DNA of 64,000 nucleotides, from NCBI GenBank assembly GCA_042854365.1, contig AP031437.1, positions 248,001 through 312,000 of the forward strand. Reading direction: 5' to 3'. Position 1 is the stretch's first letter, and each line of letters begins with the position of its first letter. Below are positions 17,801 through 27,200 of this stretch, in pieces. Both the position numbers and the translations under genes were made by a program. A model generated the notes under the pieces. The model saw nothing but the letters and a program-made list of their open reading frames with translations, was not told where the DNA came from and searched no databases. Origin of the DNA: Anaeromassilibacillus sp001305115 (GTDB lineage: Bacteria > Bacillota > Clostridia > Oscillospirales > Acutalibacteraceae).

Positions 17801-17865
17801 ACGCCGCTCCTTTCTATATTTGCTCATAAAATTAGAGTCAATCTACAAAACCGATGGTATCATAT

Positions 17866-19023
17866 TTACCGCTTTTTGGCAAGCACATTTCCCTGGAAAC
17901 ACATGAACAGACCTGAAAAGCAGAATCCAGCCCCCAAAAGAAGGGCATACACAACGGAACGCTCTGCCAAAGCGCCAAATGCCAGATTGGTTCCAACTGC
18001 GGTCATATTCATCGCAAGGGAATGGATGGAGAGCATGGTTGCTCGGCTTGACACAGAGATGTGACGGTTTTGGAGATCCACGCGCAAGGGAACAAAGGCG
18101 GAATTCGCTGCACATAAAAGCATCATCCCTACAACAGAAAGCAGCGGATGTGCACAGATGGCCATTAAAATGCATGCCAGGCCCCCTGCACCAAAGATCA
18201 GAATAACGGTTCGACGCTCTCCTAGACGAGTAGATAACCGGTGGGATTGCATGGAAGAAAGTCCAGAGAAGGTTACCAGGATGGTACATATGCCCATTGT
18301 CGCCGGGGGAATCCCACTGCGCAAATATTGTAACTGGTTTAGGAAAACAGTAATGGTCTGTTTGCTTTCTTCGAGCAGTGCACAGCCGAGAAGAAAGAGA
18401 AAAAAACGCCGGTCGCACATCAGAAGTTTACAAAGCGCCCGTAAATGTGGCCGCGGAGCGGTGATTTCTGCTGGTACCGATGGCAAGAACACAGAAAGCA
18501 GCCAAGCTGCACCATAGGAGTAGACCGTTAGAAGGGCCGAGAGGCGATAATTCTCGCGGATAAACCATGAAAAAAGGACACACGCCAACACGAGCCCGGC
18601 TGTATTCATTGCCTCCCAACAGCCAAAAATGCGGCGGGATTCCCTTTCTGGACAATTTTTCCCGCCCATTGCCAGAAAAAGATACGCGGTATCGCAGCCG
18701 GATAATCCGGATAGAACCACGGAGAGTAAAAGCCGTTCTGCTAAAAACCAGGCGAATCCGTCGGCTCGCCAGAAGAAAACTTTCGAAAGAAAAAAGAGAA
18801 AATGGCAGATCACCAGGGTATTGCGATATCCAATGCGGTCTGCAATCCAACCCCAAGGAAGTTCCATAGCAAGGCTAACTGCCAGGGAAATGCTTTCGAT
18901 CAGAGTAATCTCAAAAATGCTGATCCCATTTGTCTGCCGGTAAAGAGTGGAGATCGGTGCGTAAAATAAAAGGCCCTGCAAAAATGCGATTGCATAGCAG
19001 AGCCAAATCGTTCGCTTCTGCAT
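17866..19023 (-). CDS. Major facilitator superfamily transporter
   Basis: The start is ATG at 19023 (MQKRTIWLCYAIAFLQGLLF), after AAAGGGAAA. The 385-residue product has about 12 hydrophobic segments and the MFS loop 2–3 signature (GWIADRIGYRNTLVICHF). An efflux or uptake role in the cytoplasmic membrane is expected, and the substrate cannot be read. It runs in the same direction as the HxlR gene that follows it. Confidence 0.85.
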   Translation of the reverse strand: MQKRTIWLCYAIAFLQGLLFYAPISTLYRQTNGISIFEITLIESISLAVSLAMELPWGWIADRIGYRNTLVICHFLFFLSKVFFWRADGFAWFLAERLLLSVVLSGLSGCDTAYLFLAMGGKNCPERESRRIFGCWEAMNTAGLVLACVLFSWFIRENYRLSALLTVYSYGAAWLLSVFLPSVPAEITAPRPHLRALCKLLMCDRRFFLFLLGCALLEESKQTITVFLNQLQYLRSGIPPATMGICTILVTFSGLSSMQSHRLSTRLGERRTVILIFGAGGLACILMAICAHPLLSVVGMMLLCAANSAFVPLRVDLQNRHISVSSRATMLSIHSLAMNMTAVGTNLAFGALAERSVVYALLLGAGFCFSGLFMCFQGNVLAKKR

Positions 19024-19178
19024 AACAATTTCCCTTTCAACGTAATTGGGCAACAATCCCCTAAGCCTATCGGACGATGGGCGCCGAAGGCTAAAAAAGA
19101 TAAATTCCGTTGATGGAAAATCAATGCGGATGCTTCATAAAAATGTTCCTTTGATGAATCAAATTTTATTAAAACCGG

Positions 19179-19829
19179 TTATGTCCGGTTGGCTTCCAGG
19201 GCCAAAGCAGCTGCGCGGGAATAGACACAACCGCAGTAATTCTGCCGGTAGAGGTGGTATTCCCGGCTCAGTTCGATGGAACGCTTATAGCCGTTCCGTT
19301 TCTTAAAATCGGAGAATAGATAGGGAACCCCATAAGTTTCCGCCAGTTCTGCGCCGATGGTGTTCAACTTTTCTGCGTTTTTATAAGGGCTGATGGAGAG
19401 CGTGGTCGTGAAAAAATCACAGCCCAGTTCTTTGGCGGCTCTGGCCGCTTCGGTCAAACGCAGGTGATAACATAAGGTACACCGGTCTCCGCCTTCAGGT
19501 TCTGCCTCGTGGCCTTTTGCAAGGGCAAAGAACCGTTCCGGTTCGTAGTCACCCAACGTGAGGACTACCGGGCTGGATAACGGCATCTCCTGCAATAGAC
19601 GGCGGACCTCTGCCACTCGTTTTTCATACTCCTCCTGAGGGGAGATATTGGGATTATAATAAAATAGGACGATGGAGAAATAGCGCGAAAGATATTCCAA
19701 TACATAACTGCTACACGGTGCACAGCAAGCATGCAGTAGAAGCTTGGGGTGTTTTTCCTCCAGCTCCAAACGTGAAAGAACCGCGTCCAATTCTTTCTGA
19801 TAGTTGCGTTTGATCATGTTTTCCACCAT
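19179..19829 (-). CDS. queH: Epoxyqueuosine reductase QueH
   Basis: This 216-residue protein of the DUF208/QueH family reduces epoxyqueuosine to queuosine in tRNA, replacing QueG in many Firmicutes. Cysteine motifs typical of its metal centre are visible: LLLHACCAPCSSYVLEYL near residue 26, GGDRCTLCYHLR near 115, and YCGCVYS near the end. ATG at 19829 overlaps the end of the upstream metallophosphoesterase gene by 16 bases; an in-frame ATG at 19817 is a possible alternative. The overlap implies translational coupling. Confidence 0.9.
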   Translation of the reverse strand: MVENMIKRNYQKELDAVLSRLELEEKHPKLLLHACCAPCSSYVLEYLSRYFSIVLFYYNPNISPQEEYEKRVAEVRRLLQEMPLSSPVVLTLGDYEPERFFALAKGHEAEPEGGDRCTLCYHLRLTEAARAAKELGCDFFTTTLSISPYKNAEKLNTIGAELAETYGVPYLFSDFKKRNGYKRSIELSREYHLYRQNYCGCVYSRAAALALEANRT

Positions 19830-20542
19830 CCATCCTCTTTCGGTTGAAAATCCACTTGACTGGTTCCCAAAGGAAGTAGATTTTGATACACAGCGGTATG
19901 ATGCTCATCGATGTCCAAATCTTTATGTACATGCCCAAAATACCATCGTTTATAATGCAGGCGGGAGTCAATCCCTTCTAAAAAGCGATTGAAGGGCTCT
20001 TCTCTCGTCCTCTTGCGAAATTGATTGACAATTTTTAGTGGCGCGGTATGGGTAACCACATAGTCTACTTCAAAATGAGCGGCCATCAACGTGCGCATGG
20101 CCACCCCATATTCCACTGCGTTCGGCATCTCCTCTGGCCACCAGGAGATCCCCTCTGTGCGGAATTCCACATCTCCGGAGGCGCCACCCCCCATAGTAAA
20201 GATTCTGTGTCCTTCCAGGGTGAAGAGTTGACCGCGCATCAGGTGGAATACACTGTCTGTCACGCGGTGCACCTTGCCGCCGTTCCACTGTTCCACAGGA
20301 TATTGGTTTAAAAGCTCAAAATTTTCATGATTACCATCTACAAACAGGGTTGTAAACTTTTTGCGTTTAAACCAGCGGAGCCAAAAGTCGTCCGAACCAC
20401 CAGGGCCTGTCCAAATACCGCCAAAGTCGCCGCAAATCAATACATAATCATGCTTTGTCAGCTTTTTTTGCGCGGGGAACGCCTTGGTTGTCAGCTTTGT
20501 CACGTCGTATGGAATGTGCGTGTCGCCCGTGATATAAATCAT
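19814..20542 (-). CDS. Calcineurin-like metallophosphoesterase
   Basis: This 242-residue cytoplasmic protein has the ordered metal-binding motifs of the family: GDTHIP at the N-terminus, ICGDFGG, VDGNHENFELL, VVTHTAP and GHVHKD. These bind two metal ions and hydrolyse a phosphoester; the substrate is unknown. The start MIYITGDTHIPYD follows GGGGGATG-type purines. It is followed by queH with an overlap, so the two are cotranscribed. Confidence 0.88.
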   Translation of the reverse strand: MIYITGDTHIPYDVTKLTTKAFPAQKKLTKHDYVLICGDFGGIWTGPGGSDDFWLRWFKRKKFTTLFVDGNHENFELLNQYPVEQWNGGKVHRVTDSVFHLMRGQLFTLEGHRIFTMGGGASGDVEFRTEGISWWPEEMPNAVEYGVAMRTLMAAHFEVDYVVTHTAPLKIVNQFRKRTREEPFNRFLEGIDSRLHYKRWYFGHVHKDLDIDEHHTAVYQNLLPLGTSQVDFQPKEDGWWKT

Positions 20543-20689
20543 TTGGCATCCCCCTTTTTTCCTATTGTAGCAAGCCCCCGGAGAAAAAGCAAATGGGAAA
20601 GAGGAAGATATGCTCCTATCCTTGCATCCCTCAGGCGGTTATGTTAGAATGGGACTACCAAAGGAACGGACAACGGGAGGGAAACGGAG

Positions 20690-21034
20690 ATGTTGGAGGA
20701 AAAGGATCTGCAAGCGATTGCGCAGCTGATTTTGGCGAGCGAGGAGCGTTTGCGCGCCGAGTTTCACGCCAAGCTAGAGATGGAAATTCGTGCGAGCGAG
20801 GAGCGGATGCGTGAAGGAATGAGCGCGGAGTTCCATGCCGGCGAAAATCGCACCCATGCTTACATAGAGAACGGCGTCATGAAGCCGATTCGCCTGTTGG
20901 CCGAAGGCCATGCGCAGATCTTAGAACGTTTGCCGGGAGTGGGCGCGTTGGATTCGTTGCGTGGGCGGGTATGCAATTTAGAGCGAATGGTCACGGAACA
21001 GGGACACGAAATCGACGAACTCAAGCGTGCATAA
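20690..21034 (+). CDS. Small coiled-coil protein of unknown function
   Basis: This 114-residue, highly charged protein is predicted to be almost entirely helical. Near-repeats ASEERLRAEF and ASEERMREGM sit in residues 17–50, and a second heptad-like stretch (LRGRVCNLERMVTEQ) is near the C-terminus. A good GGGAGGG site precedes the ATG. There are no membrane segments and no recognised domain. It is a lone gene with a terminator downstream. Confidence 0.65.
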   Translation: MLEEKDLQAIAQLILASEERLRAEFHAKLEMEIRASEERMREGMSAEFHAGENRTHAYIENGVMKPIRLLAEGHAQILERLPGVGALDSLRGRVCNLERMVTEQGHEIDELKRA

Positions 21035-21160
21035 ACGATTCTCGTCCGGTGGTATGCAGAAAGAGGAATCAAGGGATTTCCCTTTTTATGGCAGGTTGCA
21101 GCTTTGGAATGGTTGGTCTGTTGTAGTCTATCAAAGGTTATCTTATTTTGATCAGGCGAG

Positions 21161-21187
21161 GCCGGAGAACTTTTCTCCGGCTTTTTT
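21161..21187 (+). terminator. Terminator after the coiled-coil gene
   Basis: GCCGGAGAA and TTCTCCGGC flank a three-base loop and are followed by six T. Nothing else is evident in 21035–21395 except the upstream region of the MATE gene. Confidence 0.85.
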
Positions 21188-21395
21188 GTATGGAAAATGG
21201 AGAAGGATTTGATCTGTAAGTCACCTACAGAACTATAGGAGGTTTTTCTGCCTTATACTTAAAAAAGGAAGTTGTGGGTGTGCTCGATTCAGCGAAAGAT
21301 TTCTTTTCATAGATTAACGGCAAAATATTCGGTAGAGTGGCGGAAAGGGGAGAAACCACACGAAGAACGCACAGAACGATTTTACAAAGGGAAGT

Positions 21396-22733
21396 ATGGC
21401 TGGGAACATCATGGGGATGGCGATGCCCATGATGTTGGCGCAATTGATCAATCTGCTGTACAGTGTCGTAGACCGCGTTTATATTGGGCGTATCCCCGAT
21501 GTAGGAACGTTGGCACTGACGGGATTGGGCCTGACGTTTCCGATCATTAATATTTTAAATGCCTTTGCAAACCTTTTTGGCATGGGCGGCGCGCCGCTCT
21601 GTTCCATTGCACGAGGGCGTGGAGAAAATGAGGAAGCTGGACGCATTATGCGCTGCTCCTATACTTTATTGTTGATGAGCGGAGGGATTCTCACTGCCTT
21701 GGGGTATCTCTTTTTGAAGCCGCTTTTGTACTTATTCGGCGCAAGCGACGCTACATATCCATATGCGCGGGATTATATGCTGATCTATCTGGTGGGTACC
21801 ATCTTTGTGATGGTCAGCTTGGGGATGAACAATTTTATTAATTCGCAGGGATTTGGACGCATCGGGATGTTGACAGTACTGTGCGGCGCGGTCGCCAATT
21901 TGGTGCTCGATCCGGTGTTTATCTTTGTATTTGATTTGGGAGTCCGCGGAGCGGCGCTTGCCACTGTACTTTCCCAAGGGCTGTCCGCGGTATGGGTGTT
22001 GCGCTTTTTGAGCGGTAAAAGGGCGATTTTGCGCCTGGAACCGGCAAAATTTTTCCTGCGCGGCGGGATGGTCAAACAGATCACCGCCATGGGGTTTTCA
22101 GGATTCACCATGTCGGCCACCAACAGTGCAGTACAAATCCTCTGTAATGCACAGATGCAGACATATGGTGGCGACCTCTATGTGGGCGTTATGACCATCC
22201 TCAATTCGGTGCGCGACATTCTTACCATGCCGGTCAATGGCCTGACCAGTGGAGCGCAGCCGGTTTTGGGCTTTAACTATGGGGCGCAGTCCTACCGGCG
22301 AGTCAAAAAAGGGATTGTATTTATGACTCTTACCTGCATGGTGTACACATTGGCCGCGTGGCTGCTGGTGTTCCTATTCCCCCAATTCTTTATCCAGATT
22401 TTTAATACAGAGGATGCAGCCCTGCTGCAGGCCAGTGTACCGGCATTACACATGTATTTTTTTGGTTTCTTTATGATGACTTTCCAATTCTCCGGACAGT
22501 CTACTTTTGTAGCCCTGGGCAAGGCAAAGCATGCGATCTTCTTTTCCATATTCCGCAAGGTGATTATCGTTATCCCGCTCACGATTTTGTTGCCCAGTTT
22601 GTTTGGGATGGGTGTCGACGGTGTGTTTTGGGCCGAGCCGATTTCCAACTTTGTCGGTGGTGCAGCGAGTTTCATCACCATGTTGTGCACGGTCTGGCCG
22701 ACGCTAAAAGAACAAAGAAAATGCACTGCCTAG
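21396..22733 (+). CDS. MATE-family multidrug/metabolite efflux transporter
   Basis: The product is 445 residues from ATG at 21396, with 12 hydrophobic segments and family motifs such as MAMPMMLAQLINLLYSVVDRVY and later GLTSGAQPVLGFNYG. MATE proteins export drugs or metabolites in exchange for Na+ or H+. The frame upstream of the ATG encodes KNAQNDFTKGS, which matches the normal N-terminus of this family. The only position where a start would be expected is ACG at 21360, which has AAAGGGGAG about eight bases upstream. The gene may therefore use a rare ACG start or have lost its ATG by a point change. The internal ATG has poor spacing to AAAGGGAAG. Confidence 0.88.
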   Translation: MAGNIMGMAMPMMLAQLINLLYSVVDRVYIGRIPDVGTLALTGLGLTFPIINILNAFANLFGMGGAPLCSIARGRGENEEAGRIMRCSYTLLLMSGGILTALGYLFLKPLLYLFGASDATYPYARDYMLIYLVGTIFVMVSLGMNNFINSQGFGRIGMLTVLCGAVANLVLDPVFIFVFDLGVRGAALATVLSQGLSAVWVLRFLSGKRAILRLEPAKFFLRGGMVKQITAMGFSGFTMSATNSAVQILCNAQMQTYGGDLYVGVMTILNSVRDILTMPVNGLTSGAQPVLGFNYGAQSYRRVKKGIVFMTLTCMVYTLAAWLLVFLFPQFFIQIFNTEDAALLQASVPALHMYFFGFFMMTFQFSGQSTFVALGKAKHAIFFSIFRKVIIVIPLTILLPSLFGMGVDGVFWAEPISNFVGGAASFITMLCTVWPTLKEQRKCTA

Positions 22734-23022
22734 GGGCCCCTGAAATTCCTTGGAAATACGGTTATCAAGAAATGGGATTTGATCGGGAGGGGCGCCTGCA
22801 AGAAAGAATCAAAACACCCTTTTTCCTTGAATGGGAGGAACCGGCCCAGTAAAGATGCACAGTAGAAAACGTCTCCTGGCGGGGGAAGATAAAAGGTTCT
22901 GCGCCTCGGCTTCTCCCGCCCCCTTTGTTGGTACAATCAAGTAACAGCTGTGAAGCCGTTGCTTGCTCGATCAACAAAGATTTAGAATGACGCTCCGGCT
23001 TTTTCATAAATTGTAAAAAATT

Positions 23023-23190
23023 CTTGTCGCTGAGTTGGTTTTTTATTTTCTCCGTTGCCTCATCCTCCAATCACGCTTCGCCTTCCGGGGCTCGCGTTCT
23101 TGGGAAGGGACGTCGTCGGAAAAACGCTCCACAGGAGCCTTTTTCTCTCCCCTACTTCGGGCGCGCCACAAAAACCAACTTCATGCTTAG
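23023..23190 (+). repeat. Solitary dispersed copy of the 164-bp tRNA-adjacent repeat
   Basis: The sequence matches the unit of the array at 32196–33474, in inverted orientation. It includes the CTTCGGGCGCGCCAC stretch identical to the 3' end of tRNA-Arg, the GCTCC-ACA-GGAGC hairpin and both flanking halves of the terminator-like boundary (GAGTTGGTTTTTTATTTT and AAAAACCAACTT). It has accumulated scattered differences. No tRNA gene is next to it. Confidence 0.88.
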
Positions 23191-23967
23191 TTTAATAGCG
23201 ATAGGGATACCCTGCCTTTTGCGGCGGCTGTCCCTGTTAAAAATATTGATGGGGAGATTTCTGGTTCATTTTCAACGGGTTCTGAAATGAAGATCCATTA
23301 CGTTTTCCGATGCTTCTGCCAAATACCGCGCATATTCTCAAAATAGCCGATCATTAGACGTTTGTTCATACGCTGCCGATCAAGTCCTTGGAATATTCAT
23401 TAAAATCAAAACTGGTCGAAAATCCTTAGCGTTAGAGGAGCATCCATGTAATGTGTCGTCCAAAGCCGCATGCTCGTCAGAACTTTTCGATTTTACCGTT
23501 GTCCATCCCCCATGGTCAGGATCGTGCGATAGGATACATCCATTACATAATACGGAATGCGTCTCACAAGCTTTGTGCCAGATACCCAATTTTGAGCTTT
23601 TTGGATGGCATTCCATACCGTCGTCGATAGGTTCCCCCATGTAAATGGTCTCATATTTTATGATAGAATTGCACTTCAATCGACATATACCTTTGGAAAA
23701 ACTGCCAAAGTTTATTTTAGAAGCGCTTATCTTGAAATGAGACAATAAAAAAATGTAAGGTACGAACCGCTTGAAATCCCCCAAAATTCTCGAGGCCTAT
23801 ATGATGAGAGAATCTCTTTGGAAACGTTTTCAGAAAAGTTGTATCGTATAGAACGCATTCTTTATGCAATAGGAATTTACGAGGTCCTTGTTCCGTTCGA
23901 TAGGGAGCCGTTTTGCTACGTCCGCCCTGATTTCGGAGTGATCGGTCCAATGTTTTCCCGGGAGATC

Positions 23968-24017
23968 AAAAGAGAGAGGCCATCCGTTTTCAAACTTGAA
24001 AGCGGATGGCCTCTTTT
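23968..24017. terminator. Bidirectional terminator-like hairpin downstream of the GH2 gene
   Basis: GAGGCCATCCG and its complement, plus an inner TTTCAA/TTGAAA pairing, form a long stem with T's on both sides. It lies about 185 bases past the stop of the GH2 gene and probably ends that transcript. Confidence 0.75.
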
Positions 24018-24201
24018 GCTGAGGTCTAGGCATAGATGTTGGTTATAGATTGCCTTTGCATCTACAGAGGACGCCCCATAGCGTTCTTTGCATCTAAGAT
24101 TGACCGCACCATCTATGCCGGATACCTTCTGTCCGAATGGAACTTTCCGTACCTTATGTTACAAGTTTATTTGGCGGCTTTGGGTTCTTGTGCGAAAGCA
24201 T

Positions 24202-27200
24202 TCAGCCAATTGTAACCGTACAATGCTTGACAGCGTTTTGGCCGGGCAATGTTGTGTACACGCCCGTGCGATCGCCCGGATTCCCAATGGCCCAAATTCT
24301 ATAATAATAATCGTTTCCAATCTGGGTCAGGAATTGTGTTTTCAGAACGCTTCCGTTGCCTACGGTGAAGCTCGGAACCAGACCGCTTCCATTGACCAGG
24401 GTCATCTTGAAGCAATATGCGTTGCCATGCAGCAGTGTGAAGTCCGTGGTCGTGTCACTGCGTACGCTTGCCGGAGTGACCATGTTTTGGGCGGCTGCCA
24501 CAAGGGCGATCCCACTGGAACCGTATGTATTGAAACGGTTTGCGGAGGCAGAACCGCTGGAGTGTTTCTGCGGCTTCTGGGGAGATTCGGCCTTTACCAA
24601 GCCATCCCACGCATGCTGCACGGCCGTGTATGCTGAAGCGAGTTCCTCGTTGCTTGCATGGGGATCTGCGGCAACGGCCTTCGCGACGCGCAGGGCTGCT
24701 TGCAAACTTGCCGCACTTAGGTCGGTATATTTGTCCAGATCGATTGCTTCCGCTTTGTCAATCAAGTCCTGTAGTTCCTCGCGCGACGGGATTTTCCGCA
24801 GGGCTGCCATGGCGCAGTTCAGTTCCTCGGCAGCGTTCTGCACCTCTTCTTGTGTGGCGTCCCTGTTTTCCAGAACCGTTTTGGCCGCTTCAAGCGCGGA
24901 CAAGAATTCTTCCTGCCCAACTTCCAGATAGTCCGAAAGGTCGATGTTTTCAGCCGCATGGACGACGGCCTGTAGATGGGTGGTATCGGCTACGGCTTGT
25001 AAGCCGGTCAGAGCTTCGTACAGAACATCGTACGCTTTTTCGACATCCGCCTGAAGCGGTTCATCGTCCTGCAACAGGGCGTGCGCCTGTTCCATTGCAG
25101 CTTGGAGTGCCGACCAGCTAGAGGAAGTATAGTCCTCTTCTCCCAGTAAACCGGCGATGCCAAGCAATTCTTCCAGTTCGGTAGTATCGCCTTCGGCAAA
25201 GCCCAACAGATGAATCGCGTCGAGCAAGCCGCTCCATGCGTTGTTGATGTCCTCTTGACTGGCCTTCGTATTGCCCTCTGCATCCTTTGCGACCTGTAAT
25301 GCACGGTCAAATACCTTTTGTACGGTTGGAATGGCAGCATGGTATTCATCGCCGTCGGCCAGACCCTCTGCAACCGCGATGACTGTGCGAAGAATCTGTT
25401 TGTCCACAGTGGTGAAAGTGAATTGTAGGGTCTGTTCCGCGGCACTCATAACCCCTTCATAGGTAAAGGAAGAAGTATGTGTTTCTTCATCAAAGACGAT
25501 TTGATCGCTGTAATCCTCGCCGTTGACCAGGACATTGGAAAACTCCTTGCCCTCCACTCTGGGGGCAAAGACGAGTGTATAAGTGTCGCCCGGCTTGAAG
25601 GAGGACATATACCGGCCGGTCAGGTTTGCGATTGTTGCATCTTCGCCGTTTACAGTAACCTGTGCATTGGTAGTAAAGTTGGCTGTGAATGCGTATTCTT
25701 GATCGGGGTCCGTGGAACCGGAAACCGTCACCGTGCAGGATGCTTGCGCACCGAACCCATCCGCATAGCCATATACCGTAAAGCTGCCTTCCTGTTGGTA
25801 GGCTTCCGCGGGGATTTCCTCCCAGACGATGGGGAGGGTTCCTTCAGTACCGTCTACATAGGTGACAGCAGCGGATTCCGGCAAAACCGGGGCTACGCCG
25901 GCCGTGGTTTCGGCCGTAGTGGCTGCAATTTCAGAAACTAGATTGATGTCGCTGTATACATACAGGCGGCAGACTGCCGGACGATCGGTGCCTTCCACTG
26001 TACCGGTGAGGATGTGTTCGCCGAGAATGGACGTTGCGCTGCTGGGATCGTCCCACGAGACAGCACGGGCTTCCTGTGCGCCGTCTGCCATGGTGACGGT
26101 CACCTGCTGCGGCAGAGAAGCCGTTCCTTGGAGCGGCGCCGAAACGCGGCTTTCCTCTACTGTGGAAACAACATTGGTCTTATGAACGTCAACGGTACAT
26201 ATGGCCTTGATGGAGGTGCCCTCTACAGTGCCTTCTACCGTGAAGGAGCCTTCCTGGGCATAGTCACTGGATGCTATATCGGCCCATTTCAGACCAATCA
26301 TACCGCTCGTATTGTCCGAATATGTGACACGGACCTCTTCGGGAAGGTTTGGCGCTTGGCCCACAAGGGTAGCGACAGCCTCTTTCTGAACAGCGGTGAT
26401 GGTCGGCTCCTCCTCGTAGACACTGACAGGGATGGAATAATACTGGGACTCAAAGCCCTCCTTGTTGAGAGAGACCAGAACTTCAGAATGCCCAGTCTGT
26501 TCGCCGGTGATCTGGTTGTTCTGTATGGAAAGTGCGTTATCCGTAGATGCCACGCCGTAGGAGACGGTTACATCTGCGGGAACGGTCTCTACAGAGAGTG
26601 TATAAGAAGAACCCTTTTTCAACTGAATTTGTTCGGGTAGGCCGGTGACTTCGATTTGTTCCAGATCGCCTTCCCCTCTGGGGAGGAACCGGGCGTTGGC
26701 CCAGTCACTGTGATCGTGTGCATTGGACCCCAGTGGATCGACCACAAGTTTGAGTTCCTTAGCGCCAATGATATTCAAACGAACGTGTTCCGCTTCGGTG
26801 TCCTGTGTCATAATGGGGGAGATGTAGGCCTGTTCGCCGTCCACCCAGATTTCGAACCGGGCTTCACCGCGGGATTCAGAGCCGTCGCTGGCGACACTCC
26901 CCAACCAATCCAGACCAAGATACGTCTCGAAGATGTCGTAACCGAGGCCTTCAATGTCGTAGACAATTTCAGAGGCTGCATGAACCCCTAATCCACTGTA
27001 AAATTGCTTGCGCTCTCCATCGACGGTCAGTTCCATAGGATCGCCTTCAAGGTTGGTCCCTTTGGTGATCTCTTTCCAACCGGTGGTCGCGGATTTCCAT
27101 ACCACATTCTCCAAAGGAATCTCATCCTGTTTTGTGAAGTGGATGGTATACACCTGTGGATTCCCTTCCAAATCATCGATATAGACCTCTGCTGTGTCAT

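Larger units (their letters stand above)
22734..24201. other. Gene-poor region between the MATE and GH2 genes
   Basis: About 1.5 kb without a supportable gene. It contains a solitary copy of the 164-bp repeat (23023–23190) and a strong terminator hairpin (23968–24017). Open frames here lack ribosome sites and recognisable domains. Some stretches may be decayed coding DNA, but I cannot identify a parent. Confidence 0.5.

Noticed and set aside
23818..24048. 76-residue plus-strand frame near the GH2 3' end
   Set aside because: It has no ribosome site, overlaps a terminator hairpin and has no family resemblance.
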